From: Thiotrichales bacterium 19S3-11
Lineage (GTDB): Bacteria; Pseudomonadota; Gammaproteobacteria; Francisellales; Francisellaceae
NCBI GenBank assembly: GCA_021713295.1
Contig: JAKJJU010000001.1
Span: forward strand, 124,001 to 188,000
Reading direction: 5' to 3'
Length of the DNA stretch: 64,000 nt
Each line of letters begins with the position of its first letter. Position 1 is the stretch's first letter. The notes under the pieces are model-generated. The model was not told the DNA's origin, made no database searches, and saw only the letters and a list, made by a program, of their open reading frames with translations. Below, piece after piece: positions 25,716 through 36,577 of this stretch. The position numbers and the translations under genes are program-made.

Positions 25716-28286
25716 TTAAAGATTCCTTTTAACTTCAGTTGTTTCATAGACTTCAATCTGATCACCAACTTTAACATCATTATAATTTTTAACGCCAATT
25801 CCACATTCCATGCCTTTTTTAACTTCAGCAAGGTCTTCTTTGAAATGACGTAGTGACTCTAGCGCCCCTTCATAGATGACAACTTGATCGCGCAAAACAC
25901 GAATCGGATTATTACGTTTAATCATACCATCAATAACACGACAACCTGCAATAGCACCAATTTTTGCTGATCTAAACACTTCACGTACTTCGGCAACACC
26001 GATGATTTCTTCTCGCAACTCAGGAGATAATAAGCCACCCATTGCTTGCTTAACATCATCAATCAAGTCATAAATAATACTATAGTAGCGCAAATCAACT
26101 TCTTCTTTTTCAGCAACTTTCTTAGCTGTGATGTCAGCACGCACATTAAATCCAAATAGAACGGCTTGTGATGCTATTGCTAAATTAACATCCGAGGATG
26201 TAATTCCGCCAATACCAGAGGCAACTACTTCTACTTTAACCTCATCATTTGATAACTTAACTAATGACTCACGAATCGCTTCAACCGAGCCTTGAACATC
26301 CGCTTTAACAATAACACTTAATGTCTGTTGTTCATCACTTTGCCCCATACGATCGAACAATGCACTTAATTTACCTGCCTGTTGTTGCTTTAATTTCTCT
26401 TGGCGGTGCTTTTCTTGTCTATATTCTGAAACTTCGCGAGCTTTTTTCTCATCTTTAACAGAAATTACTTCATCACCTGCATTTGGTACGCCTGATAAAC
26501 CTAAAACAGCAACCGGCGTTGAAGGGCCTGCTTCAGAAATTGGTTGGCCATGATCACCAAGCATTGCTCTAACACGTCCAAACTCTAAACCTGCAAGAAT
26601 AATATCACCTGCCTTTAAATGCCCTGATTGAATTAAAACAGTAGCAACGGGACCTCGACCTTTTTCTAACTTAGACTCTACAACAACACCTTTGGCATAA
26701 CCCTCAAAAGGCGCATTTAATTCTAGAACTTCAGCTTGTAATAAAACTCCATCTAATAGATCATCAATACCTTCACCAGATTTAGCAGATACGTGAACAA
26801 ACATTGCATCACCACCCCAATCTTCAGGAATTACATCATGCTGAGATAATTCATTTTTAACGCGCTCTGGGTCAGCTTCTGGTTTATCAATTTTATTTAC
26901 TGCAACAATAATTGGTACGCCTGCAGCTTTAGCGTGCTGAATAGCCTCTAGTGTTTGAGGCATCACGCCATCATCTGCAGCAACAACTAAAATAACGATA
27001 TCTGTACAGTCTGCACCACGAGCACGCATTGACGTAAATGCCTCATGCCCTGGTGTATCTAAAAATGTAATATTGCCTTTTTCTGTCGCAACCGAATACG
27101 CACCAATATGTTGAGTAATACCTCCAGCCTCACCAGCAGTAACCTTTGAGCGTCTAATATAATCTAATAGCGATGTTTTACCATGATCAACATGCCCCAT
27201 AATGGTTACAACAGGTGCACGTGGCAGCTTCTCACCAACTGACTCATCAATTTTAACTTCGTCTTCAATAGCATCAGCTTTAGTTAAACGATATTTATGA
27301 CCTAATTCTTCTGTAACTAAAACAGCCATATCTTGATCAATCGTCTGATTAATGGTAACCATCGTTCCCATCTTCATCAAAACTTTGATAATCTCAGCGG
27401 CTTTACGTGCCATTTTTTGAGCTAATTCAGCAACCGTTAATTCTTCTGGAATCTCAATTTCGCGCAAAATTTGCTCTTGTGGTTTGGTAAATTTTTGCGT
27501 TTTTACTTTGCTTAAATCAACACGTCTTTGGCCGCTTCGCTCTGCAGAACGCACTCCAGAAGCCGTCTTATTACCACTTTGATCATAACCATCATCCAAT
27601 AGCTCTTTCGAAGAATGCTTTTTACGCCCTTTTGACTTTTTCTTTTTGGCTTGTGGCTTTTCTCTTAATCCCGCTAAACGTTGTTCATCTTCATCAAACT
27701 GATCTTTTTCCTTTTTATAAGGCTTGGCTTCTTTAGCTTTAGTATCGTTTTGAGATGCCGTATCATCAGTTTCTGCTTGCGCCTTTATTTTCTTTTCAGT
27801 GTCAGCAGCAGACTCACTTGTTTTAGTTGTTTCCTCATTTTCACCAGCTTGTTTGGTATCAGGCTCACTCTGATGATCAACCGCGGGTTCACTCTTAGCT
27901 ACTTCTTGCGATATTTCTTTAGCATTATCTGCTTGAGCATCTACAATAATTTCTTCATTTTCAGGAGTTTCTATTACTTCTTTTTCTTCTATAATCGCTT
28001 CATCTTTTGGCTTAACGATCACTTTCTTTTTACGAACTTCAACGTTGATTTTACGGTTTTGACCCGATAGTTTTAACTGTTTAGTGCTTTTTCGCTTTAG
28101 CGTAATTTTGCTATCTGCTTGACTACCAACACCTTGGATATGACCTAATAATTTATTTTTTTCATCATCGGTAATTAAATCTTTACCATTGGCTTTATCA
28201 ATGCCAGCTTCTTTTAATTTCTCTACCAATTGATCAACGCCGATTCCAACAGTACTCGCTAGTTGTGCAACTGTTATCTCTGTCAT
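25716..28286 (-). CDS. infB: Translation initiation factor IF-2
   Basis: The 856-residue GTPase brings initiator tRNA to the 30S subunit. It has an N-terminal IF2_N domain, a long charged low-complexity linker (about residues 60-270), a second IF2_N domain near 280-330, and the G domain with G1 GHVDHGKT (about 366), G3 DTPGH and G4 NKID, followed by domains II-IV. A strong GGGAGG ribosome site precedes the ATG. It lies between nusA and rbfA in the conserved order. Confidence 0.97.
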   Translation of the reverse strand: MTEITVAQLASTVGIGVDQLVEKLKEAGIDKANGKDLITDDEKNKLLGHIQGVGSQADSKITLKRKSTKQLKLSGQNRKINVEVRKKKVIVKPKDEAIIEEKEVIETPENEEIIVDAQADNAKEISQEVAKSEPAVDHQSEPDTKQAGENEETTKTSESAADTEKKIKAQAETDDTASQNDTKAKEAKPYKKEKDQFDEDEQRLAGLREKPQAKKKKSKGRKKHSSKELLDDGYDQSGNKTASGVRSAERSGQRRVDLSKVKTQKFTKPQEQILREIEIPEELTVAELAQKMARKAAEIIKVLMKMGTMVTINQTIDQDMAVLVTEELGHKYRLTKADAIEDEVKIDESVGEKLPRAPVVTIMGHVDHGKTSLLDYIRRSKVTAGEAGGITQHIGAYSVATEKGNITFLDTPGHEAFTSMRARGADCTDIVILVVAADDGVMPQTLEAIQHAKAAGVPIIVAVNKIDKPEADPERVKNELSQHDVIPEDWGGDAMFVHVSAKSGEGIDDLLDGVLLQAEVLELNAPFEGYAKGVVVESKLEKGRGPVATVLIQSGHLKAGDIILAGLEFGRVRAMLGDHGQPISEAGPSTPVAVLGLSGVPNAGDEVISVKDEKKAREVSEYRQEKHRQEKLKQQQAGKLSALFDRMGQSDEQQTLSVIVKADVQGSVEAIRESLVKLSNDEVKVEVVASGIGGITSSDVNLAIASQAVLFGFNVRADITAKKVAEKEEVDLRYYSIIYDLIDDVKQAMGGLLSPELREEIIGVAEVREVFRSAKIGAIAGCRVIDGMIKRNNPIRVLRDQVVIYEGALESLRHFKEDLAEVKKGMECGIGVKNYNDVKVGDQIEVYETTEVKRNL

Positions 28287-28348
28287 CGTTGCGCCTCCCT
28301 TAAATTTCTCTTTAATCTTAAAATCATTATTCTTTCATTTGCATTTCA

Positions 28349-29824
28349 TTAACTTTCTTCAAACCATGGTTTGCGTGCTGTTAAAATTAATTCAGCCGCA
28401 CGTTCACGATCAATTTCAACAACATCGAGTAAATCATCAACTGCTTGTTCAGCTAAATCTTCCATCGTAATAATATCAGCCTGTGCTAACTGATTAGCCA
28501 ACGCTTCATCCATGCCTTCCATATGCAATAAATCATCAGCTGGTAATTTTTTATTACTTAATGCTTGTGTCAATAACGCTGTCTTTGCTCTTTCTTGTAA
28601 TTCATTCGCAATATCTTCATTGAAGCCATCAATGGCCAACATCTCTTCTAACGGCACATAAGCAACTTCTTCAAGTTGCGTAAAGCCTTCTTCAAATAAT
28701 ACCATAGCCACATCTTCTTCTACATCAAGTGCTTCCATAAATAGTTTTATTTGATTTTGAGCTTCTTTATCTTGCTTTTCTTGTGCTTCAGATTCAGGCA
28801 TGACATTCAATCGCCAGCCTGTTAATTCTGATGCTAAGCGAACATTCTGACCATTCCTCCCAATTGCTTGAGATAACTGATCTTCCTTAACTGCAACATC
28901 AATCGTTGTACTATCTTCATCTTGGATAATTGAAACAATTTCTGCAGGTGATAATGCATTAATAACATATTGTACGGGGTTGTCATCCCATAAAATAATA
29001 TCAATACGCTCGCCTTTTAATTCATTGGTAATCGACTGCACACGCGTACCGCGCATACCAACACAAGCGCCCACTGGATCAATTCTGCCATCATTCGTTT
29101 TAACGGCAATTTTACAACGTGAGCCTGGGTCTCTTGCAATACCAACAATCTCAATGACTTCTTCTGAAATCTCAGGGACTTCAAGCTCAAATAATGCTTC
29201 AACCATTTCATTCGCTATACGGCTTAAGCGTAATGGATAATTTCTCGAAGTGTCATCAATCTCTGTTAAGACAGCACGTGCTTTATCACCAACTTTAAAC
29301 GTCTCTTTAGGTAAAAGAGCATTTCTTGGTAAAATACCATCGGCTTGATCACCTAAATCAATTAAAATAAATTCACGTGTAACACGCTTTACTTCACCAT
29401 AAAGAACCTTGCCAACACGCCCTTTAAAGCTTTCAATTAACTTAGCTCGTTCCGCTTCTTTAACTTTCTGTAAAATAACCTGCCTTGCTGATTGTGCTGA
29501 AATACGCCCAAAATCAACCGACTCAATCTCTTCTCTAATGATATCTCCGACAACAACATCGTGCCCTTTCTCATTAGCAACATCGACATAAAACTGTGCT
29601 TTTGAGTTTTCAAGTTCAGCATCTTCAGCAATCACTTCCCATACGCGGTAAGTTGTATAATCACCATTTTTTCTATCGATAACCACCTGCACTTCAGCTA
29701 AAGAATCTATTAATTTCTTACTTGCTGCAGCCAAAGCCTCTTCCATTGCTTGGAAAATAACTTCACGCTCAACTTCTTTCTCATTTGCAACTGCTTCTAT
29801 CACCAATAATAGCTCTTTACTCAT
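28349..29824 (-). CDS. nusA: Transcription termination/antitermination factor NusA
   Basis: This 491-residue protein has the N-terminal RNA polymerase-binding domain, an S1 domain (about 135-200, VGKVLYGEVKRVTREFILIDLG), tandem KH domains (with PVGACVGMRGTRVQ and AIGRNGQNVRLAS) and two acidic C-terminal repeats, as in Escherichia coli. It follows rimP after 25 bases with a GAGGA ribosome site. Confidence 0.97.
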   Translation of the reverse strand: MSKELLLVIEAVANEKEVEREVIFQAMEEALAAASKKLIDSLAEVQVVIDRKNGDYTTYRVWEVIAEDAELENSKAQFYVDVANEKGHDVVVGDIIREEIESVDFGRISAQSARQVILQKVKEAERAKLIESFKGRVGKVLYGEVKRVTREFILIDLGDQADGILPRNALLPKETFKVGDKARAVLTEIDDTSRNYPLRLSRIANEMVEALFELEVPEISEEVIEIVGIARDPGSRCKIAVKTNDGRIDPVGACVGMRGTRVQSITNELKGERIDIILWDDNPVQYVINALSPAEIVSIIQDEDSTTIDVAVKEDQLSQAIGRNGQNVRLASELTGWRLNVMPESEAQEKQDKEAQNQIKLFMEALDVEEDVAMVLFEEGFTQLEEVAYVPLEEMLAIDGFNEDIANELQERAKTALLTQALSNKKLPADDLLHMEGMDEALANQLAQADIITMEDLAEQAVDDLLDVVEIDRERAAELILTARKPWFEES

Positions 29825-29849
29825 TGCCTTATATCCTCATATTTGGTGC

Positions 29850-30305
29850 TTACCATGTAGGCGCAATTCTTAATTGTTCAACCTGATTATAATCAATCTC
29901 AACTTGATTACTATCAATCTCTAAGGTGAGTTGATTTCCACTCACTGCCTTTAATAATGCATTTTTAAATTTGCGATAACCATTAACCTGTTCTTTCAGT
30001 CTCCCTTTTACCATAAATCCTTCAAAACATTTAACTTGTTCTAACGTAAATAAAATACGATCTGCTCCTGGAGAGGAAACTTCCAAAGTATAGTGAGCAT
30101 CAATCAGATCTTCAACATCTAAAATACCACTAATTTGCGTACTAACATCTTGGCAATCATCAACAGAAATCCCATCTTTGTGATCAATATAAATTCTAAC
30201 CAATAAATCCGCGTTCATAGGTAAAATTTCTATACCCCATAGTATATAGCCCATAGCCTCTATTGGTTGGCGTAAATGTTGATCCAGTGCTTCAACTAAC
30301 TGCAT
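29850..30305 (-). CDS. rimP: Ribosome maturation factor RimP
   Basis: The product is about 151 residues and starts MQLVEALDQ. It has the RimP core with IYIDHKDGISVDDCQDVSTQI and VSSPGADRIL, needed for 30S maturation. Three in-frame upstream starts exist. The ATG at 30305 has GGAG 9 bases away, while the ATG at 30311 is only 3 bases from it, so 30305 is preferred. It is the first protein gene after metY. Confidence 0.93.
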   Translation of the reverse strand: MQLVEALDQHLRQPIEAMGYILWGIEILPMNADLLVRIYIDHKDGISVDDCQDVSTQISGILDVEDLIDAHYTLEVSSPGADRILFTLEQVKCFEGFMVKGRLKEQVNGYRKFKNALLKAVSGNQLTLEIDSNQVEIDYNQVEQLRIAPTW

Positions 30306-30320
30306 GATCATTTTCTCCAG

Positions 30321-30352
30321 ATAAAAAAAAAGGACCAACTTAAGGTCCTTTT
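30321..30352 (-). terminator. Intrinsic terminator between metY and rimP
   Basis: On the minus strand the stem AAAAGGACC / GGTCCTTTT (30344-30352 with 30328-30336) with a 7-base loop is followed by a run of U in the transcript (A tract 30323-30331). It lies directly after the initiator tRNA and 16 bases before rimP, so partial read-through would be needed for rimP-nusA-infB expression unless a further promoter exists. Confidence 0.8.
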
Positions 30353-30375
30353 ATTATTATTAGCTGTTTTAAATT

Positions 30376-30452
<77 letters not shown>

Positions 30453-30465
30453 TCGACAGGATGTG

Positions 30466-30494
30466 ATACTACTGAATTCATCACAAAAAATCAA
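30466..30494 (-). promoter_or_regulatory. metY/nusA operon promoter
   Basis: On the minus strand TTGATT (30489-30494) and TAGTAT (30466-30471) are separated by 17 bp, with the -10 ending 13 bases before the tRNA 5' end. Confidence 0.6.
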
Positions 30495-30628
30495 GTGCTA
30501 TGTTTATATTTTTATAAATTTATCTTAATTGTTGTGATCATTTTAAATTAATTCTAAATTGAATGATTGCTACATACGCTATACAATAGCCAAAGTTTAT
30601 TAACAAATACACGGATAGAAACATCAAT

Positions 30629-31522
30629 ATGAGCAACGACAATAACGGTCAAATTTATAATAATGACATTATTTCACTATCAGATATTCTAAATACGCTA
30701 AAAAAACACATAAAGCTATTTTTATTTATTCTAGTTATTGGCGTTATACTATCAATAGGTGCATTTCTTCATAAGAAGAATAATTACGCCTATACCTATT
30801 ATATCAAAAACCCTGAGTACTTTTCTGGAGACAGTTATATCAATCTTATTCCAAACAACCAGCTTAATGATTATTTAAATTTTTATTTGGACTTATTTAT
30901 CAAGCAAGCACCTCCTGAAGTAATACCTTATGCAAAACGTATTTATTTAGAAAGTCCTAAAGATAAAAATAAACCATTTATTCCTATTAATATTAATGGT
31001 CATCAAGATGAACAAAAAATGCTTAAAATGACTTTAGATAGCTACCTTCAATACAGCAAAAAAAATTTACAAACTAATATTATTGAAAAATTTAGAATAG
31101 ATTTAAATCTGAGAAAAACTATATTAGAAAATGAATATGCTAGTCTAGAACAGCTACAAAACCAACTTACTCAAAACTCAAATAATTTAAAACAATCTCT
31201 AGATAGTCAAACGCAAATTAAGACAAAAAAAGCTATCGCAGTAACAACAATGCAGAGTGCTGCTCTTGTAACATTAGGGAATAATTATATTGATTTATCA
31301 AATAGACTAATCAATTTAAATACTCAAATTAAAAAAATCAATCTATCACTTGACAGTATACAAAATATACAAATTCAAGGTCCGTTACAACAAAGCATAA
31401 CGCCAGTTGGAATAACAAAAAGGCAGGTATTAATATTATCTATTATCGCCTTTATTATACTTGCTTTTATTCTTGTCTTTATAGTGGAGCAGATAACCAA
31501 TTTATTAAATAATAAAAAGTAA
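30629..31522 (+). CDS. Wzz-type polysaccharide chain-length determinant
   Basis: This 297-residue inner-membrane protein has one helix near residues 31-47, a large periplasmic coiled-coil-rich region (about 120-245) and a second helix near 266-288. An N-terminal ISLSDILNTLKKH segment and a proline near the second helix (TPVG) fit the Wzz (PCP-1) family. It sets O-antigen chain length with Wzy. It is the only plus-strand gene of the polysaccharide locus and converges with the last glycosyltransferase gene, whose stop is 5 bases away. Confidence 0.85.
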   Translation: MSNDNNGQIYNNDIISLSDILNTLKKHIKLFLFILVIGVILSIGAFLHKKNNYAYTYYIKNPEYFSGDSYINLIPNNQLNDYLNFYLDLFIKQAPPEVIPYAKRIYLESPKDKNKPFIPININGHQDEQKMLKMTLDSYLQYSKKNLQTNIIEKFRIDLNLRKTILENEYASLEQLQNQLTQNSNNLKQSLDSQTQIKTKKAIAVTTMQSAALVTLGNNYIDLSNRLINLNTQIKKINLSLDSIQNIQIQGPLQQSITPVGITKRQVLILSIIAFIILAFILVFIVEQITNLLNNKK

Positions 31523-31527
31523 CTACC

Positions 31528-32646
31528 TTAAGCTAACAACTTAACTATTGCTGCATTAACTATTTGATCAGAAAATTCCTTTTCAACCATTGTTCTACCT
31601 GCAACTGCAAATTGCTTTCTTAATTGATGATCATTTGCTAATTTTAGAATTGCACCAGCTAGTGTGTGAGCATCTCTAACAGGAACTAAAATACCATTAA
31701 CACCATTTCTGCAAATTTCACGACAACCAGGTACATCGGTTGCAATAATTGCCCTTTGTGAAGCTGCAGCTTCTAATAATGATTTAGGTAGGCCTTCTCG
31801 ATAAGATGGTAATACAGCAATATGTGAATTCTGATAAAGCTGTGCAATATCATCTCTATGTCCTAACCAGTGAATAATACCTTGCTTATGCCAACTAATT
31901 AAAGTCTCTTGAGTTAGTGTATTAGGGTTAGCATTGTGAACATCACCTACTAATTGAATAACAATATGGTCATGGCCTTGCTTTTTTAATAATTCAGCCG
32001 CTTCAAATAACTCAACAATACCCTTATCTTTTAACATCCTAGCAACACAAGTAACAACAACATGATCAGTTGCAGGCTCTTTTGAGGCATAATAATGATT
32101 AATATCAACTCCTGAGCCTTGAACTAGAAGCAATCGTTTTTCACTAATCACAGAGCTACTCAAATAATTAAAATCATCTTGATTCTGACAGATTAAACTA
32201 ACTTTCCTACTTAAAGACAGAATTTTTAGTAATTTGATTATAATATACTTTATTACATTAACTGATTTTTTCTTTGATAAACTAAGATAGCCTAACCCTG
32301 CAATCATACCAATAAAGAAATTTGCCTTAGAGAATTTAAATGCAATTAATGAAACAAATACCATACGAAATGCAACTGCAAAAACGTACTCTGGCTTAAC
32401 TTGATTAATAAATTGCCTTATTTTTATAACAAGCTTTATATCAGATTTAGAGTCGATACCCTTTGAACGGATACCTAAATCATGAACTTCAATACCATAT
32501 TTCTCAATTTCACGCTTAGCTCCTATCGATCCTAAACTTGTTGCAAGATAAATTTGATGACCTTTGCATTGTAACGCCAGTGCTAAAGATAAGCGATGCG
32601 ATAAAAAATATTTATCATCTGAGACCACAAAAAGCACTCTAGCCAT
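31528..32646 (-). CDS. Glycosyltransferase family 4 (GT-B)
   Basis: The 372-residue GT-B enzyme starts RVLFVVSDDKYFLSHRLSLAL, with N-terminal acceptor domain and C-terminal nucleotide-sugar domain. The donor-site motif EGLPKSLLEAAASQRAIIATDVPG (around residues 280-305) is the GT4 signature, with the catalytic-region glutamate in LLEAA. It acts at the inner face of the inner membrane in O-unit assembly. It is the last gene of the minus-strand cluster and follows the AsnB-like gene after 3 bases. Linkage unknown. Confidence 0.85.
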   Translation of the reverse strand: MARVLFVVSDDKYFLSHRLSLALALQCKGHQIYLATSLGSIGAKREIEKYGIEVHDLGIRSKGIDSKSDIKLVIKIRQFINQVKPEYVFAVAFRMVFVSLIAFKFSKANFFIGMIAGLGYLSLSKKKSVNVIKYIIIKLLKILSLSRKVSLICQNQDDFNYLSSSVISEKRLLLVQGSGVDINHYYASKEPATDHVVVTCVARMLKDKGIVELFEAAELLKKQGHDHIVIQLVGDVHNANPNTLTQETLISWHKQGIIHWLGHRDDIAQLYQNSHIAVLPSYREGLPKSLLEAAASQRAIIATDVPGCREICRNGVNGILVPVRDAHTLAGAILKLANDHQLRKQFAVAGRTMVEKEFSDQIVNAAIVKLLA

Positions 32647-32649
32647 AGA

Positions 32650-34557
32650 TCATGCACCTTGCCACTTTTCAAGCCAAGCCTGAAACATTAAAATATTCCA
32701 AAGCCCTGCTTGCCAGTTGTTCTTAGCACTCAAGTGCTCATCCCAGTACTTAAGCACTTTTTTTGCATCTAAATAGCCTTGCTGTTGCAATGAGCTGGCA
32801 TTAAGCAAATCAAAAGCCCAATCTTTCAATTCACAACGAAGCCATTTCGCTAAAGGCACAGCAAATCCCATTTTAGGTCGAGCAATTAATTTTTGTGGTA
32901 CATAGCGATAAAGCAAATCCCGCAATACTAATTTTCCAACACCCTTTTGAATTTTATAATCAATTGGTAATTGCCATGCAAACTCATAAAGACGATGATC
33001 TAAGAAAGGTACTCTAGTTTCTAAAGAAACAGCCATAGCTGCCCTATCTACTTTCGTTAAAATATCATCCATCATATAGGTTTTTGAATCAATAAACATC
33101 ATTAACTCTGGGTAAGCAATAGCTTGATGCGTTAAATGAGCATATGAATCTAATACTGGGTATTCGTTAGCTCCTAATACAAATTCAGTTCGATATAACT
33201 GTGAGCATATCACGCGATAAAGATCTAAATTTTCACCATTGGTATATTTAAAAATATTTTTAAGTTTAAAAAGTTTATCTGTTAACTGAGCATGCTTTTT
33301 TGATCGATATTTCAACAACCTGATAAGCGATAAAGGCGCTAATTGAATACTCGATTTCATCAAAGAATTTTTATAATATTTGTCTTTAATTTTTTCAGCA
33401 AAAAAATAGCGATTATAGCCACCAAACAGTTCATCCCCTGCATCACCTGATAAACTAACTGTGACCTGTGACTTAGCAATCTCACTGACAAGAAAAGTAG
33501 GAATTTGAGATGAGTCTGCAAACGGCTCGTCATACATTAAAGGCAGCTTATCAACAACATTTAATGCATCCTGCTCTGTAACATATTTCTCTATATGATT
33601 TGTACCTAAATGCTTGGCTATATCAGCTGCAAAATTTGCTTCATTAAATTCACTATCAGAAAAACCAATGCTAAAAGTATTGATTTTCTCTGAGGAAATA
33701 GATTGCATTAAAGCGACAATTAAAGATGAGTCAATCCCCCCTGATAAAAATGCTCCTAATGGCACATCAGCTTGCATTTGCAATGACAATGTCTCTTTTA
33801 ACTTCACTTCTAGCAAATCAACTGCTTGCTGATAAGTTCCATCAAATTTTTTCTGACTTAAAATTGCTTCATCTTTTAACCAATACGGATATTTGACTTG
33901 CTCTCTTTTAGCATCAATACGTAAGATAAAACCTGGTTCAAGTTTATATATCTGCTGATAAATTGAATAAGGCGTTGGTACATAACTATAACGCATATAA
34001 GTTGCAAGTGCATTACGATCAATTTCAAATGCCCAACCATAAGATGATAAAGCTCTTAATGCTTTTAATTCCGAAGCAAAAGCAAATACATTATTTTGAA
34101 TACCATAATACAATGGTTTTTCACCAAACCGATCTCTTGCTAAATATAGGCACTTAGACTGAATATGTAGCGCAGCAAAAGCAAACATACCAACACATTT
34201 TTTTAACGTATCTTCAAGGCCCCAAATATCAATTGCATTAATTAAAATTTCTGTATCACTATTGCTGTTAAAAGTAATATTTCTATCTGACTGCAATTGT
34301 TTTTTTATCTCCAGATAATTATATATTTCTCCATTATAAACAATCATCCACTCTTTAGAATGAGCAAGCATTGGTTGATGACCTAACAAAGATAAATCAT
34401 GAATAGATAAGCGTTGATGACCTAATGCAATATTTTGATGACACCAAACACCCTTATCGTCAGGTCCTCGATGTATTAACGGCTTTAGCATATCAGAGAT
34501 TATGCTTTCATTAACCATGTTATGATTATAATCTACTATGCCCGCTATTCCACACAT
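32650..34557 (-). CDS. Glutamine-dependent asparagine synthase-like amidotransferase
   Basis: The 635-residue protein has an N-terminal Ntn glutaminase domain with catalytic Cys2 (MCGIAG) and a C-terminal AMP-forming synthetase domain with the pyrophosphate loop LSGGIDSS near residue 270. In O-antigen clusters such AsnB-like enzymes (Francisella WbtH, Pseudomonas WbpS) amidate uronic acid sugars. With the UDP-HexNAc dehydrogenase at 49976-51232 in the same locus, formation of a 2-acetamido hexuronamide is a reasonable inference. It sits between two glycosyltransferase genes. Confidence 0.9.
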   Translation of the reverse strand: MCGIAGIVDYNHNMVNESIISDMLKPLIHRGPDDKGVWCHQNIALGHQRLSIHDLSLLGHQPMLAHSKEWMIVYNGEIYNYLEIKKQLQSDRNITFNSNSDTEILINAIDIWGLEDTLKKCVGMFAFAALHIQSKCLYLARDRFGEKPLYYGIQNNVFAFASELKALRALSSYGWAFEIDRNALATYMRYSYVPTPYSIYQQIYKLEPGFILRIDAKREQVKYPYWLKDEAILSQKKFDGTYQQAVDLLEVKLKETLSLQMQADVPLGAFLSGGIDSSLIVALMQSISSEKINTFSIGFSDSEFNEANFAADIAKHLGTNHIEKYVTEQDALNVVDKLPLMYDEPFADSSQIPTFLVSEIAKSQVTVSLSGDAGDELFGGYNRYFFAEKIKDKYYKNSLMKSSIQLAPLSLIRLLKYRSKKHAQLTDKLFKLKNIFKYTNGENLDLYRVICSQLYRTEFVLGANEYPVLDSYAHLTHQAIAYPELMMFIDSKTYMMDDILTKVDRAAMAVSLETRVPFLDHRLYEFAWQLPIDYKIQKGVGKLVLRDLLYRYVPQKLIARPKMGFAVPLAKWLRCELKDWAFDLLNASSLQQQGYLDAKKVLKYWDEHLSAKNNWQAGLWNILMFQAWLEKWQGA

Positions 34558-34577
34558 ACAATTTTTTTACCTTTACA

Positions 34578-35765
34578 TTACACTACTTCATTTAAGCTTT
34601 TTAGCTGCTCAATAAAACGCTGATAGCTTAACACTGGTTTTAATGACTCACAATAATATTCACCAGCTAGCGAGATATCACTTAATTTTTCTTTTTCCAT
34701 TTTTTGTAATTGCCTAATAACAACACATAGATTCTCAACAGTTCCATCATATGCAATAAAATGCTCGCCCTCAACTAAACCTAGCCCCTCATAGTAACCT
34801 TTTTGTGCAATTAAAACACAACCGCAAGCCATAGCTTCAAAAGCACCAATAGCAGGAAACCCAACACTTTCTTCACCTATTACGGCAAATTTATAATCAT
34901 TATACAATGATACAATATCAAAACTGAAATATTTCTTTTGACTTGCAAAGAATAATTTAAATATTTTCTTTAATTTTGATGATTTTGAGACTTCACGATA
35001 ACCACTAATTTTTACATCAATGATACCTGATAATTGATCTTTTTTTTCATAAAGTAATTTTCTAACTGGATGATATGAAGAACAATCAAAAAAACGCAAA
35101 TAATCTTCATAGTTTGATTTTGGCTTTTCTTCATATAGATTGTGGAAAGAACCAGTTGTAATGGCATAATTATTGCGCTTGGCAAAATCTTTTTGACGTA
35201 CAAATCGCGGTTGAATTGAAAAAGGAATAATTAAGATTTTTTTGCTATACCAAGAAAAATAATGTTGAAAGTAGGCATTTTTTCCAATATCTGAATCACC
35301 ACATAGCCAAACATCTGCTAATTGCTTTATATGGTTTGCTTTTTCTTTTGTTGCAACAAAATAATGACTTAAGTGAAAGATAACCTGCTTAAAGCGATTT
35401 AAATTGTCAACTCTTAAAGAAAATGGTCCCCTTGCCCCTTTATAGGACATAGCAAATAAAACCAAATCTTTAGCTTCAGTAATATCAATAAAATTTATTT
35501 TATCTTTAAAATCATTTATCTTTAGCCATTTTTTTATTTCAATACTAGTAATAGCTTTACGAATTACCTTAGGTAATCTACCAAAATAGCGATCATGCAA
35601 ATAAGCAGATGAACTATAATCAATATAAACATTAATCTTCTTATTTTCTTTTAGAATACCATCAAATATATAACCATATTTTTTTAAAGCTCTACGTTTA
35701 AGCAACTTATAATGCGGTGGCGCACTAAAAAAATCATCAACATGAGGATTATAAAAAACAATCAT
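34578..35765 (-). CDS. Probable glycosyltransferase, GT4-like C-terminus
   Basis: The 395-residue protein is weakly similar to GT-B enzymes. The C-terminal part contains FPAIGAFEAMACGCVLIAQ (about residues 300-320), the EAxAxG pattern of donor binding, and an earlier LCGDSDIG region. The N-terminal half is divergent and aromatic/basic. It overlaps the upstream GT2 gene by one base (stop and start) and belongs to the cluster. Acceptor and donor unknown. Confidence 0.7.
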   Translation of the reverse strand: MIVFYNPHVDDFFSAPPHYKLLKRRALKKYGYIFDGILKENKKINVYIDYSSSAYLHDRYFGRLPKVIRKAITSIEIKKWLKINDFKDKINFIDITEAKDLVLFAMSYKGARGPFSLRVDNLNRFKQVIFHLSHYFVATKEKANHIKQLADVWLCGDSDIGKNAYFQHYFSWYSKKILIIPFSIQPRFVRQKDFAKRNNYAITTGSFHNLYEEKPKSNYEDYLRFFDCSSYHPVRKLLYEKKDQLSGIIDVKISGYREVSKSSKLKKIFKLFFASQKKYFSFDIVSLYNDYKFAVIGEESVGFPAIGAFEAMACGCVLIAQKGYYEGLGLVEGEHFIAYDGTVENLCVVIRQLQKMEKEKLSDISLAGEYYCESLKPVLSYQRFIEQLKSLNEVV

Positions 35766-36568
35766 TATTTACCTCTAGCTAAATTATATAAAAAACCAAC
35801 AATAGCATATATGATTGCTTTAACTCTATAAGAAAATCGAAGTTTATAAGGCATATACATTTTAAATTCTTTTAACCATAAATGATGGCCTCTTGCTAAT
35901 AAAGGTAAACGCTTCATAAAGCCTTTTGTTGCTGATAAACGATCATCTCTATCTTGAATATAAATCCTAATTGCTAAGTCTGATAAAATAGCAGAGCCAA
36001 AATCACGGATAATACGGCAACAACCAAGGCCTTCATAACCTCTTAAACTAGAGATATAAGGCGATCTTTTAACCATACTTTTATTAATTGCCGCTATTGC
36101 TTCTCCATAAGATGTATACTTAACATATTCATATATATCAAGTATTTTATCATCCTCGAAATGTTGGCCAACAAATTCCCCATTTTGATCAATACATCGG
36201 AAAAATATCAATGGATGATGATGATATTTGATTAAAGCTTCTTTAAGTTTTGGCATAATACCATCTATAAATATATCATCTGAGTCTAAGAAAATAACCC
36301 ACTGCCCTTTTGCGATTTCATAGCCTGCATTTTTTGCACCAGAGACGCCAACATTTTTCTCTAAAGCCTTTACTATAATATTACCGTCTTTAATTTCTCG
36401 ATCATACTTTTCAAGCAAATAAGTACTTGTACCATCACTTGAAGCATCATCAACAATAATAATTTCAAGTGATTGGTCAGTGCTGTGCTTTTGAGTAGTT
36501 ACTGACTCAATTGCATTAACTAATACATCAATACGATTAAATGAAGTGATAACAACGCTTAAAAACAT
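35765..36568 (-). CDS. Glycosyltransferase family 2 (GT-A)
   Basis: The 267-residue GT2 enzyme starts LSVVITSFNRIDVLVNAIESV and has the metal-coordinating D-x-D region in FLDSDDIFID near residue 95 after VGVSGAKNAG. Length is typical for a single-domain inverting transferase. It is membrane-peripheral, adding one sugar to the O-unit. It lies between the nucleotidyltransferase gene and the GT-B-like gene, with overlapping ends. Confidence 0.87.
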   Translation of the reverse strand: MFLSVVITSFNRIDVLVNAIESVTTQKHSTDQSLEIIIVDDASSDGTSTYLLEKYDREIKDGNIIVKALEKNVGVSGAKNAGYEIAKGQWVIFLDSDDIFIDGIMPKLKEALIKYHHHPLIFFRCIDQNGEFVGQHFEDDKILDIYEYVKYTSYGEAIAAINKSMVKRSPYISSLRGYEGLGCCRIIRDFGSAILSDLAIRIYIQDRDDRLSATKGFMKRLPLLARGHHLWLKEFKMYMPYKLRFSYRVKAIIYAIVGFLYNLARGK

Positions 36569-36577
36569 AACTACAGC

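Noticed and set aside
27681-28070. 129-codon ORF on the plus strand
   Set aside because: It lies antisense to the low-complexity linker of infB, is composed mostly of Phe/Ile/Ser-type residues, has no ribosome site, and is a reading-frame artefact of the AT-rich charged linker.
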